Shown one piece after another: positions 6,411-13,005 of a stretch of 32,354 nucleotides of DNA. Both the position numbers and the translations under genes were made by a program. Location: positions 1 through 32,354 of the IMG/VR virus record IMGVR_UViG_3300044846_002181; one strand, 5' to 3'. Below the pieces are notes generated by a model. It had not been told where the DNA came from. It saw nothing but the letters and a program-made list of their open reading frames with translations, and did not search any database. The DNA comes from a virus. The first letter of the stretch is position 1, and each line of letters starts with the position of its first letter.

Positions 6411-6649
6411 TGTGAGATATCCCCTTCTTGAAAGTTCTTACGATTAGTTGGTAACTCTAAGACCTCATAAATCTTAGCCTCCATCTTACCTTTCACACCA
6501 TTGGGGGCATCGTCCACTATGAACATCCCCGATCTTGTTTTGTGTATAGTGACCTTCGAGGTATCGCTTTGTTGCCCTGTTACATAGCCTAAACCGAAAG
6601 TAAAAAGAGCTGTGAGTGTAATTGTTGCTAATACGTTTTTTGTGTCCAT
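6407..6649 (-). CDS. Small membrane-anchored or secreted hypothetical protein
   Basis: An 80-aa protein. Residues 6-24 (VLATITLTALFTFGLGYVTG) form one hydrophobic segment after a short charged start, consistent with an uncleaved membrane anchor or signal peptide. The rest is a soluble domain of about 55 residues. GGAG precedes the ATG by about 6 nt. It could act at the inner membrane, for example in lysis or superinfection functions, but nothing in the sequence specifies this. Confidence 0.65.
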   Translation of the reverse strand: MDTKNVLATITLTALFTFGLGYVTGQQSDTSKVTIHKTRSGMFIVDDAPNGVKGKMEAKIYEVLELPTNRKNFQEGDISQ

Positions 6650-6667
6650 GTTATTCTCCGATGTTGT

Positions 6668-6859
6668 TTAAATTATTACTTCCATCCACGCACCTTTCTT
6701 TTGCCATGTGGCTATATGTCTAGTGTGGCTATAATAGAGGGTCAGATTGACCCCTTCCTCTTTTCTTAAATCTCTTGATACGTTCCTATAATGTCTACAT
6801 ACAATCTCCTCGAATTTAAGCCTTGAGAATTTAGTGAATTTCATCCTAGTTAGAGGCAT
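6668..6859 (-). CDS. Small hypothetical protein
   Basis: A 63-aa basic protein (MPLTRMKFTKFSRLKFEEIV...). Starting at 6859 overlaps the upstream gene by 14 nt and has GAGG about 9 nt upstream. The alternative ATG at 6844 lies 1 nt after that gene's stop and gives 58 aa. No domain recognised. Confidence 0.5.
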   Translation of the reverse strand: MPLTRMKFTKFSRLKFEEIVCRHYRNVSRDLRKEEGVNLTLYYSHTRHIATWQKKGAWMEVII

Positions 6860-7028
6860 CTTCGTAGTCCTCTAGTTTTATTTTAGTTTTCTTAATTTTA
6901 ACCTCGCCTTTGGCGAGGAGTTCTCTATATGCTTCCATAGCTTTGGCGGTTTGCTGGACTGTATATCCTCCACCTGCGACATCGAGTAATACTCTGTGTG
7001 CGTTATTTTTTGTTGTTGTTAAGATCAT
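6846..7028 (-). CDS. Small hypothetical protein
   Basis: A 60-aa protein. The N-terminal half is 'MILTTTKNNAHRVLLDVAGG' and the C-terminal half is a Lys-rich helix (GEVKIKKTKIKLEDYEDA). A purine-rich GGGGGTGAAGAG precedes the ATG. Function unknown. Confidence 0.5.
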   Translation of the reverse strand: MILTTTKNNAHRVLLDVAGGGYTVQQTAKAMEAYRELLAKGEVKIKKTKIKLEDYEDASN

Positions 7029-7074
7029 CTCTTCACCCCCTAAATTAAATCTTTTAGTTCAGCAACAGGCACGG

Positions 7075-7338
7075 TTAATAATAATCTCGGTCTTCGTGCA
7101 TCTCTTCGTGTTGCTCCAGCAATTGTTTCTCTATATCGCCTATTGTTTCCTCGTTAAGCACGAGGATTAGGTCAGCACCGCTGTGTATAACAGCGTAAAT
7201 TTCAACCAGCCCACGGTGTCCGTGGGTTAAAGCCTTTATATAATCTGGTGCTTCGTATGAATAAATTACGTCCATGTCTACCCCTGCTACCACGCATGTT
7301 GTGTTCATTGCGTCCCTTGGTATTTTAAATTCGCTCAT
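7075..7338 (-). CDS. Small hypothetical protein
   Basis: An 87-aa acidic protein. The central part is predicted strand-helix-strand (DVIYSYEAPDYIKALTHG, IYAVIHSGADLILVLNEET), and the end is His/Glu-rich. AGGG lies upstream of the ATG. It is second in the leftward operon that starts near 7540. No family recognised. Confidence 0.6.
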   Translation of the reverse strand: MSEFKIPRDAMNTTCVVAGVDMDVIYSYEAPDYIKALTHGHRGLVEIYAVIHSGADLILVLNEETIGDIEKQLLEQHEEMHEDRDYY

Positions 7339-7356
7339 CTTTTTACCCTACTCTGG

Positions 7357-7539
7357 TTAATACCAAGATTTGGCATTGGTTATTATTTCGGTCTTTTTAA
7401 GACCATGGTGTAAAATTTGAGCGATTTGAGCAATCGCTTTGTTCCTTGAGCTAAAATACATACATCCATATACATGTATGACAATCCCAGTATCTAAATC
7501 TTGCTCTTGAACTTGGACAAAAAACTTTTTTCTAGCCAT
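7357..7539 (-). CDS. Small hypothetical protein, first gene of the left operon
   Basis: A 60-aa basic protein (MARKKFFVQVQEQDLDTGIV...). GAGGG sits about 7 nt before the ATG. It follows directly behind a promoter-like sequence (7571-7600), so it is probably the promoter-proximal gene of the leftward transcript. Function unknown. Confidence 0.6.
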   Translation of the reverse strand: MARKKFFVQVQEQDLDTGIVIHVYGCMYFSSRNKAIAQIAQILHHGLKKTEIITNAKSWY

Positions 7540-7570
7540 CTTCTTACCCTCTTTTCTGGTTGTTTAGTAC

Positions 7571-7600
7571 ATTGTAACAGACTATTAATCTACATTACAA
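7571..7600 (-). promoter_or_regulatory. Putative sigma70-type promoter for the left operon
   Basis: On the minus strand, TTGTAA (-35, 4/6) is followed by an 18-nt spacer and TACAAT (-10, 5/6). The two boxes also form an inverted repeat, ATTGTAA/TTACAAT, at 7571-7577 and 7595-7601, so a dimeric repressor could cover both. It lies about 30 bp upstream of the first gene of the run. Confidence 0.45.
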
Positions 7601-8454
7601 TAATGTTTAGTGTCATATCTTATTTAATTTACTACCTAAACAAGAGCTTTAGTAGTTCTGGACACTTCAGAAGTTGGATACAATTTAGTTATGATTTACA
7701 ACAATGTCAATTAATTATTTTATTCAGAGCTTTACAAAGCAATATTTTTTGGGTTTTCAAAATGAAGAATCCAGGTTTCATGCGGACTGTAGAGGTTTTG
7801 CTGCCGAAAAAAATAATTAAATCGCTTAACAAGCTCCGCAGGTATTGCCGTACTGTATCTGTGATGGGGGAAGTTGGTGTTGTTGTGTAGGTTTTCTTTG
7901 AATTGGTACAAATTAGGACAATTGTCTATTGCTTGTGAGATTGTAGAGTTTATGCTAGTTGTGGAGGAGCGTATAGCGAGATTTAAAAAATTATTAAAGT
8001 TCTGAGAGTTTACTTATATTTAAAGTGAAAAAAAGAGAATGGTAAAAGGAGAACAAAAAGAGAACAGTACTTTTTTTAGATCTCTAGAATATATATATTT
8101 ATATTTATTAATAATAATAATATAACTAAACAACTAAACGTAAACCGCGGACTTGCTGGACTTTGCCATCAAATTGCCAATATATCTACTTTGTACCAAT
8201 TGAAATAAAACATACTTAACACGCTAAATTAGCTTAAACGTCCCGTGCTGTGTAGTGCTATAAAGTATAATTTTGAGCCGTGCCGAGACTACCAGATCGT
8301 ATTCAATGCGTGTTGCCATAAAAATAATCGATTTGAGCCACGATAATCTCAAACCTAGGTAATGGCATTACTTTTTCTCTTTCGTTCAATAAAGATAGTG
8401 CTACAGCGTTAATTTGGCAGGTTGAGCAGGATATAACTGCTAAAGATTACAGGC
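7601..8454. other. AT-rich stretch without a convincing gene
   Basis: About 850 bp. It holds low-complexity A/T runs (notably 8080-8130, with ATTAATAATAATAAT) and a widely spaced inverted repeat (7902/8190). Open frames here lack ribosome sites and protein-like composition. An origin, terminus or regulatory role is possible, but nothing specific was identified. Confidence 0.5.
7902..8201. repeat. 12-bp inverted repeat with arms 276 bp apart
   Basis: AATTGGTACAAA at 7902-7913 and its exact reverse complement TTTGTACCAATT at 8190-8201. The arms enclose most of the non-coding stretch. Confidence 0.5.
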
Positions 8455-8482
8455 ACAAAAAAGGGGGCATATGCCCCCTTGA
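8455..8482 (-). terminator. Intrinsic terminator of the GP88-like gene
   Basis: AAGGGGGC-ATAT-GCCCCCTT is a perfect 8-bp stem at 8461-8480. On the minus strand it is followed by a T-run (complement of the A's at 8455-8460), immediately after the stop of the leftward gene at 8503. Confidence 0.9.
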
Positions 8483-8502
8483 TTCGGTTTTATTTGGTTT
8501 AC

Positions 8503-9171
8503 TTAGTGTTGAGCATAAGCGATAGTAGGTATTGATTTATTCCAGCAAGCTCTACAGTCTAAACATTTACCGTCTTGACTTGGGGCGATACATTGCTGAC
8601 CTATTGGCTGGCTACCATGGCTGAATACAGTACTTGTTAAAAATTCAGTACTACTAGGTTTTTGATCAATATAGTTTGAACTCAATCTAATAATTAAATT
8701 ATCAGGACATACAATTCCTTGTCGTATAAAAACATCCTTTAGCAGGTTATGCTCCTTAGTAGGTAACCAAAACTTAATAGTTGGCAATGCCAATGCAATC
8801 TTTATTATTGCCTTAAGATGATTAACATCCTGCAAATCGCCACTATCAAACCATCTAAAATAACCATTTTTTAAGCTAGACTTACCGATTAAAATAATAC
8901 TATAAGCTATCCACTGCTCAAGGTTATCTTGAATTAATTTTAAATTATGTTCCCTTAGTTTCTTAACATCGGGTAAAACATACATGCCCTTTAAAGCATA
9001 GCAATCAGAACAAACAGTCCCTGCTATTTGAGCCAATAAACTACCTACTTTACAAGCTTGAGCTGGAATACTCATCGAATAACAAGGTATTTTACTAGGG
9101 TTGGAAAGCTTAGGCATGTCAACAATAGATTTGATAGCTTTCCAAGTAGATTTAATAGTTAAGTTATACAT
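8503..9171 (-). CDS. GP88-like phage protein
   Basis: A 222-aa protein. It matches the outline of the mycobacteriophage gene-product-88 family: 'KLSNPSKIPCYSMSIPAQAC' (residues 21-40), 'CSDCYALKGMY' (54-64), 'GYFRWFDSGDLQD' (about 103-115), and 'KFWLPTKE' (about 133-140). Four cysteines cluster near the C-terminus (C..GKCLDCRACW). The conserved Cys pairs suggest metal or Fe-S binding; the biochemical role of the family is not established. The gene has its own terminator and shares its leader sequence with the next gene upstream. It is not embedded in the coupled left operon. Confidence 0.75.
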   Translation of the reverse strand: MYNLTIKSTWKAIKSIVDMPKLSNPSKIPCYSMSIPAQACKVGSLLAQIAGTVCSDCYALKGMYVLPDVKKLREHNLKLIQDNLEQWIAYSIILIGKSSLKNGYFRWFDSGDLQDVNHLKAIIKIALALPTIKFWLPTKEHNLLKDVFIRQGIVCPDNLIIRLSSNYIDQKPSSTEFLTSTVFSHGSQPIGQQCIAPSQDGKCLDCRACWNKSIPTIAYAQH

Positions 9172-9178
9172 TATAAGT

Positions 9179-9197
9179 CTCTCATTAAGTTAAGTGA
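9179..9197 (-). promoter_or_regulatory. Repeated leader element, copy 1
   Basis: CTCTCATTAAGTTAAGTGA (plus-strand reading) lies just upstream of the start codon at 9171 and recurs exactly at 9554-9572 before the next gene's start. On the minus strand it supplies GAGAG as a probable ribosome site, but the identity extends well beyond that. Confidence 0.7.
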
Positions 9198-9240
9198 AGT
9201 GAAGTTTAGCCATCCTTGGCGGTTTAGTTGTTTTATTAAA

Positions 9241-9546
9241 TTAGGTTAGGTTATAAAATACAAGCGCCTGTAATTTAACAGCAACAAAATCTATTGAATT
9301 GTGTTGCTGTTCCACTATTTTAGCGGTAATCCTTTTAGGTATTGAATCTTTTATCCTGATATTAAAATCTTGGAACATAACATGAGTCAAAAAACCATTT
9401 TCATAACTTGCCACGCTTGCACTTGATAACAAGCCACCACTATTATTTTTTCTAGTGGTTATGGTTAGTATTTTATTATTAGGCAAGTCCATATCGGTTT
9501 TAGCTATCCAATTTTTATAGTTATCTTGTTTTATAGTTGTGTTCAT
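9241..9546 (-). CDS. Hypothetical protein
   Basis: A 101-aa basic protein. It has Thr/Asn-rich strands (KILTITTRKNNSGGLLSS, ASYENGFLTHVMFQDFNIRI) and a helical C-terminal third, probably a small alpha/beta fold. It is transcribed from the promoter at 9605-9633 with GAGAG upstream of the ATG. It shares its leader with the GP88-like gene downstream, so the two are probably expressed together. Function unknown. Confidence 0.65.
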   Translation of the reverse strand: MNTTIKQDNYKNWIAKTDMDLPNNKILTITTRKNNSGGLLSSASVASYENGFLTHVMFQDFNIRIKDSIPKRITAKIVEQQHNSIDFVAVKLQALVFYNLT

Positions 9547-9553
9547 TGTAATA

Positions 9554-9572
9554 CTCTCATTAAGTTAAGTGA
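9554..9572 (-). promoter_or_regulatory. Repeated leader element, copy 2
   Basis: Identical over 19 bp to 9179-9197, at a similar distance from the start codon at 9546. Confidence 0.7.
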
Positions 9573-9578
9573 TAAACA

Positions 9579-9595
9579 GTTTGGTAACACCAAAC
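9579..9595. promoter_or_regulatory. Operator-like palindrome
   Basis: GTTTGGT-AAC-ACCAAAC is a perfect 7-bp inverted repeat with a 3-nt centre. It lies about 10 bp downstream of the -10 box of the leftward promoter, where a repressor would block initiation. Confidence 0.6.
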
Positions 9596-9604
9596 GACAA
9601 ATAC

Positions 9605-9633
9605 AGATTAGCAGATTAAAACACCATTGTCAA
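9605..9633 (-). promoter_or_regulatory. Leftward sigma70-type promoter with extended -10
   Basis: On the minus strand, a perfect TTGACA (9628-9633) is followed by a 17-nt spacer and TAATCT (9605-9610), the latter preceded by TGC (extended -10). It drives the 9241-9546 and GP88-like genes. Confidence 0.7.
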
Positions 9634-9720
9634 ATAAATATTATCAATAAATTAAATCACGTTATGCAGCTTGGCTAACGTCAAGGCTCAGTCGCCTGGA
9701 CTTCTCATGACTGCTTCGCA

Positions 9721-9738
9721 GCCCCCACCTATGGGGGC
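9721..9738. other. GC-rich hairpin in the divergent control region
   Basis: GCCCCC-ACCTAT-GGGGGC is a perfect 6-bp stem. It lies inside a GC-rich island (about 9665-9775) in otherwise AT-rich DNA. No T-tract follows, so it is not a typical intrinsic terminator. TAACGTC occurs on either side (near 9676 and 9755). Confidence 0.5.
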
Positions 9739-9820
9739 AACCCCCGCTCAGCGTTAACGTCCCGGCAGGTGCGCATAAACTATATTCCACTCACTTAATC
9801 CCAAAATTTCCATCAAAAAT

Positions 9821-9928
9821 CTCACACCACAATACCACATAAAAACTAAGGTAAATCTCACACCACAACACCACATAAAAACTAAGGTAAATTCCACACC
9901 ACAATACCACATAAAAACTAAGCTTTCT
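9821..9928. repeat. Three tandem 36-bp repeats upstream of the terminase genes
   Basis: Units 9821-9856, 9857-9892 and 9893-9928. Units 1 and 2 differ at one base; unit 3 diverges only at its ends. The shared core is CACACCACAAYACCACAT followed by AAAAACTAAG. Repeats of this kind just before a small-terminase gene could be a packaging-recognition or regulator-binding site. Confidence 0.9.
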
Positions 9929-9991
9929 GCAAAAACACCCCCCATACCTTTTTCAAAACAAAACTGAAAAAATTTTATATAAAAATTTCCA

Positions 9992-10020
9992 TTGACATCC
10001 CATGCTGTATACCTTACGCT
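9992..10020 (+). promoter_or_regulatory. Putative late promoter before the small terminase gene
   Basis: A perfect TTGACA at 9992-9997, 17-nt spacing, then TACGCT (3/6) at 10015-10020. Alternative -10-like sequences (TATACC at 10008) are present but spaced too closely. The next feature downstream is the terminase ATG at 10051. Confidence 0.5.
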
Positions 10021-10050
10021 TCCACCATCTGAACTCCGAGTTCTGCGAAC

Positions 10051-10563
10051 ATGACAAAAAATAAAACTATAGACGATTTCGAAATACCTCTAGGTTCACC
10101 TAGTGCCAATGCACAAGAAGTTTTTGCGGACTTAAAATTCCAAGAACTAAATCACCCTGCTGATCTTCCACTGACACCTACAGAAGAAGACAAAAAATGG
10201 GCGGAAAAAACTGCGCAAGAAGGTGTAAAATTATCGAACGCGCCATCCCTTGCAGCAGAAAGGTATTTAAAAACTCACTTCGGGCAATACAACTTTGACT
10301 TGCCTACAACACAGGGGCAATGGCAGAACTTTGTGCTAACTAAACTGGTACAACAAGCCAACGATCCTGATCCAAAAATAAGTAAATCTGCTTTAGACAC
10401 ACTTGCAAAAACAAGCACTGTGGGCCTCATGGTGGAGAAAACAGAACTTAGCATTACCCATAAGACTAGTGACGAGTTAGAAAAGACTTTACGCCAAGCC
10501 ATGCAAAGATACCTTAATAAATCTGATGAAAAGGTTATCGAAGGGGTGGTATTGAGTGTTTGA
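10051..10563 (+). CDS. Terminase small subunit (probable)
   Basis: A 170-aa protein. In phages it binds the packaging start site and hands DNA to the large subunit. The assignment rests mainly on position, directly upstream of and overlapping the large terminase by 8 nt, and on size. The protein has an acidic disordered N-terminus, a helical centre (residues 95-125, with 'DPDPKISKSALDTLAKTSTVG', resembling a small-terminase helical domain), and a C-terminal helix. No strong Shine-Dalgarno is seen before the ATG. It is the first gene after the tandem repeats. Confidence 0.65.
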   Translation: MTKNKTIDDFEIPLGSPSANAQEVFADLKFQELNHPADLPLTPTEEDKKWAEKTAQEGVKLSNAPSLAAERYLKTHFGQYNFDLPTTQGQWQNFVLTKLVQQANDPDPKISKSALDTLAKTSTVGLMVEKTELSITHKTSDELEKTLRQAMQRYLNKSDEKVIEGVVLSV

Positions 10564-12979
10564 AGACTTTAGCCCAGAAGATTTTGATGCCCTTATCAGT
10601 GCCGCGCCACTAGCGGAAAAAGCTGCCTTATTAGACGTTATACAAGAATTAAATACCCGTAAAGAAAGAGCCCATGCCAGAGAAGACTATATAGCCTTTG
10701 TTAATTCGGTGTGGCCTGATTTTATTAGTGGTGCGCATCACAGGCGTATAGCGAAGCTTTTTGAAGCTGTTGCTCGTGGTGAAAAGAAAAGAATTATTAT
10801 TAATCTTGGGCCTAGGCATACCAAGTCTGAGTTTGCGTCTTATTTATTACCCGCGTGGTTCTTAGGACAGTTCCCTAAGAAAAAAATAATGCAGATAAGC
10901 AACACCGCTGAATTAGCCGAGGGTTTTGGTCGTAAAGTACGTAACTTGGTAAACTCAGATGAATACAGACGAATATTCCCAGAAGTCGAGCTCCGCACGG
11001 ATTCCAAGGCAGCGGGACGCTGGAACACCAACTTTAATGGCGAGTACTTTGCTGCTGGTGTTGGTGGTACCGTTACTGGGCGGGGTGCTGATTTGCTCAT
11101 TATTGATGACCCTCATTCAGAAGGCGAAGCCGTTATAGCGCAGTTTAACCCTGAAGTTTACGATAAGGTCTTTAGTTGGTATTCATCAGGTCCAAGACAG
11201 CGGTTACAACCAGGTGGGGCGATCATTATCGTTATGTGCATGACGGGGGATACCCCTGTGCTAATGTGTACAGGAATTGGAAAACAACTTAAATACCTAT
11301 GTGTTGGTGATGAAGTAGCCACTTATGACAATGGGGAGCTATCAACGGCTAAGGTTTTAAATCATCGGTCAAATGGTATTGATAAAGTATATAAAATAAG
11401 AACAACCTCTGGTATAATTGTCCGAGCTAATGAGAGACATCCGTTTCTTGTAGATGACAAAGGGGTTAGAAAATGGGTACGACTAAAGAACTTAAAGCCG
11501 GGTATGTCACTTGTAGTAACGAAGAGTGTGATAGACCATCAAGATCCCAGCAAAAGGCGGGACTATGCGGACCGTGCCAAGCAAATAAGAGCTACCATAA
11601 GCGCCACCCAGATGCGCCTTACAGAGAATTTAAATATCACGGAAAATATAAAGGTAAAGTTTGCGCGACTGATGGGTGCGATGAACCCGCGTATTGCAAC
11701 AACTTGTGCAAGTCCCACAATAACAAAGCAAATTGGGCATCTGGACGAAATAGGCCAACCCCAGAAGAGCATTACGCCAAAAGAATTAAAAGTCGATACG
11801 GTATCACTGTTGACGAGTATCAAAAAATGGTTGTTGAACAAGGCGGCAAATGCGCTATTTGTAAAGAAGTTCCATCAACACACAATACAAGAGCGCATTG
11901 GAATGGAAAGTTATGTATTGACCATTGCCACGACACTGGTAAAGTCCGTGCGTTACTGTGTAACAACTGCAATCTCGCTGTTGGGTACGCAAAAACAGAA
12001 AGAACAGCTCTTGCGGTTGCAGAATATTTCCGAATTCACAACAGACCTGATCGCTGAAATAAGTTATGATGGCGAGGAAGAAGTTTTTGATGTTGAAATA
12101 GACCGCACGGAAAACTTTATAGCAAATGGCATTGTAAGCCATAATACTCGGTGGTCTCAACGAGATCTTACAGGACAGATTTTAGAACACTCTGCTATGA
12201 ATGGCGGAGACAAATGGGAGGTTGTTGAGTTCCCTGCTATATTACCCAGTGGCAAGCCACTATGGCCTGAGTTTTGGAACATTGAGGAACTAGAGGCGGT
12301 ACGCAACGAAATTCCAGCTAGTAAATGGCAAGCACAGTACCAACAACAACCTACGTCTGAAGCAACGGCGATAATTAAAAGGGAGTGGTGGCAAGAATGG
12401 AAGGAAAAAGATCCGCCTGATTGTGACTTTCTACTGATGTCAATGGATACTGCATTTGAAAAAAAGACAAGTGCTGACTATAGTGCTGTTGTTATATTTG
12501 GTGTTTGGAACAATCCTGAAGATGGTGATCAGCCTAATTTAATACTTTTGGAAGCATGGCGAGAGCGGTTAGAGTTTCCTGATTTAAAGCAACGCACGTT
12601 AGAGTTTTATCAAGAGTGGGAACCTGATGGGGTTATTGTTGAGAAGAAAGCGTCAGGAGCTCCACTAATTTACGAATTAAGACGTATGGGCATACCTGTA
12701 CAAGAGTTTACACCATCACGTGGACAAGATAAGATATCAAGACTTAATGCGGCGGCTGATATTTTTGCTTCTGGTAAAGTATGGGCTCCTCTTACTCGAT
12801 GGGCTGATGAAGTAATTAATGAGATTGCCTCGTTTCCAGCAGGTAGGAATGATGACTTTGTGGACGCCGTAACTTTAGCTCTTGCTAGGTTTAGGTCTGG
12901 AGGCTTTATTGGATCTGCTAAAGATAAGGATATTGATGAAGATAGCTGGATGTATAAGAAACGTGCTAACTACTACTAA
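10556..12979 (+). CDS. Terminase large subunit containing an intein
   Basis: An 807-aa precursor; removing the 303-aa intein leaves a normal 504-aa packaging motor. The ATPase P-loop variant is GPRHTKSE (residues 85-92), and Walker B is LLIIDD (180-185). The RNase H-like nuclease domain has 'MDTAF' and 'VIVEKKASG', and its last Asp lies in 'RNDDFVDAV'. The intein sits after IIIVM and before TRWSQRDL, a strictly conserved ATPase stretch, as is typical for inteins. GTG start; AAGGGG lies about 9 nt upstream. The reading frame runs open right through the out-of-frame nuclease gene at 11473-12057. Splicing is needed for function and is inferred, not shown. Confidence 0.9.
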   Translation: MFEDFSPEDFDALISAAPLAEKAALLDVIQELNTRKERAHAREDYIAFVNSVWPDFISGAHHRRIAKLFEAVARGEKKRIIINLGPRHTKSEFASYLLPAWFLGQFPKKKIMQISNTAELAEGFGRKVRNLVNSDEYRRIFPEVELRTDSKAAGRWNTNFNGEYFAAGVGGTVTGRGADLLIIDDPHSEGEAVIAQFNPEVYDKVFSWYSSGPRQRLQPGGAIIIVMCMTGDTPVLMCTGIGKQLKYLCVGDEVATYDNGELSTAKVLNHRSNGIDKVYKIRTTSGIIVRANERHPFLVDDKGVRKWVRLKNLKPGMSLVVTKSVIDHQDPSKRRDYADRAKQIRATISATQMRLTENLNITENIKVKFARLMGAMNPRIATTCASPTITKQIGHLDEIGQPQKSITPKELKVDTVSLLTSIKKWLLNKAANALFVKKFHQHTIQERIGMESYVLTIATTLVKSVRYCVTTAISLLGTQKQKEQLLRLQNISEFTTDLIAEISYDGEEEVFDVEIDRTENFIANGIVSHNTRWSQRDLTGQILEHSAMNGGDKWEVVEFPAILPSGKPLWPEFWNIEELEAVRNEIPASKWQAQYQQQPTSEATAIIKREWWQEWKEKDPPDCDFLLMSMDTAFEKKTSADYSAVVIFGVWNNPEDGDQPNLILLEAWRERLEFPDLKQRTLEFYQEWEPDGVIVEKKASGAPLIYELRRMGIPVQEFTPSRGQDKISRLNAAADIFASGKVWAPLTRWADEVINEIASFPAGRNDDFVDAVTLALARFRSGGFIGSAKDKDIDEDSWMYKKRANYY
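11237..12145 (+). mobile_element. Intein in the large terminase (303 aa)
   Basis: The first residue is Cys228 of the precursor, in 'CMTGDTPVLM' (block A). Block B is 'GIIVRANERHPFLV', with the conserved His. The C-terminal blocks are 'EEEVFDVEIDRTENFIANG' and 'IVSHN', and the +1 extein residue is Thr. All residues required for splicing (Cys1, block B His, terminal His-Asn, +1 Thr) are present. Between the two splicing halves, where an in-frame endonuclease normally sits, this frame encodes about 175 residues that match no nuclease. The nuclease is encoded there in another frame. Confidence 0.93.
11473..12057 (+). CDS. Endonuclease VII-like HNH homing nuclease, out of frame inside the intein
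   Basis: A 194-aa protein in a different frame from the terminase. Two Cys-rich motifs come first (CSNEECD...CGPC at residues 14-35, CATDGCD...CNNLC at 64-79). Then comes an endonuclease VII-type core: CAIC (127-130), DHCHDTGKVRALLCNNCN (150-167). DHxH is the nuclease signature, and the CxxC pairs bind zinc. It has its own ATG with AGGGG 7 nt upstream, and its own stop at the natural domain end, just where the C-terminal splicing half begins. It should cut intein-less terminase genes to drive homing. The whole gene is dual-coding with the intein. Confidence 0.88.
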   Translation: MGTTKELKAGYVTCSNEECDRPSRSQQKAGLCGPCQANKSYHKRHPDAPYREFKYHGKYKGKVCATDGCDEPAYCNNLCKSHNNKANWASGRNRPTPEEHYAKRIKSRYGITVDEYQKMVVEQGGKCAICKEVPSTHNTRAHWNGKLCIDHCHDTGKVRALLCNNCNLAVGYAKTERTALAVAEYFRIHNRPDR

Positions 12980-13005
12980 CGAACAAATAACTTAAGGATC
13001 TACTG

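Noticed and set aside
7501-7890. Rightward 129-aa open frame
   Set aside because: It overlaps the start of a better-supported leftward gene, has no Shine-Dalgarno, and looks like AT-rich random translation.
9661-9775. tRNA or tmRNA gene in the GC-rich island
   Set aside because: No cloverleaf with a T-arm GTTCRA-type sequence or proper acceptor stem could be built by eye.
9754-9945. Leftward 63-aa open frame with three 12-residue repeats (FMWYCGV)
   Set aside because: The repeats exist because the 36-bp DNA repeat is a multiple of three. No ribosome site with proper spacing precedes the ATG, and the composition is odd. Treated as a shadow of the DNA repeat.
11563-12160. Leftward open frames within the intein and nuclease region (11563-11841, 11855-12160)
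   Set aside because: They are antisense to two coding frames with clear homology, lack ribosome sites, and have no protein-like features.
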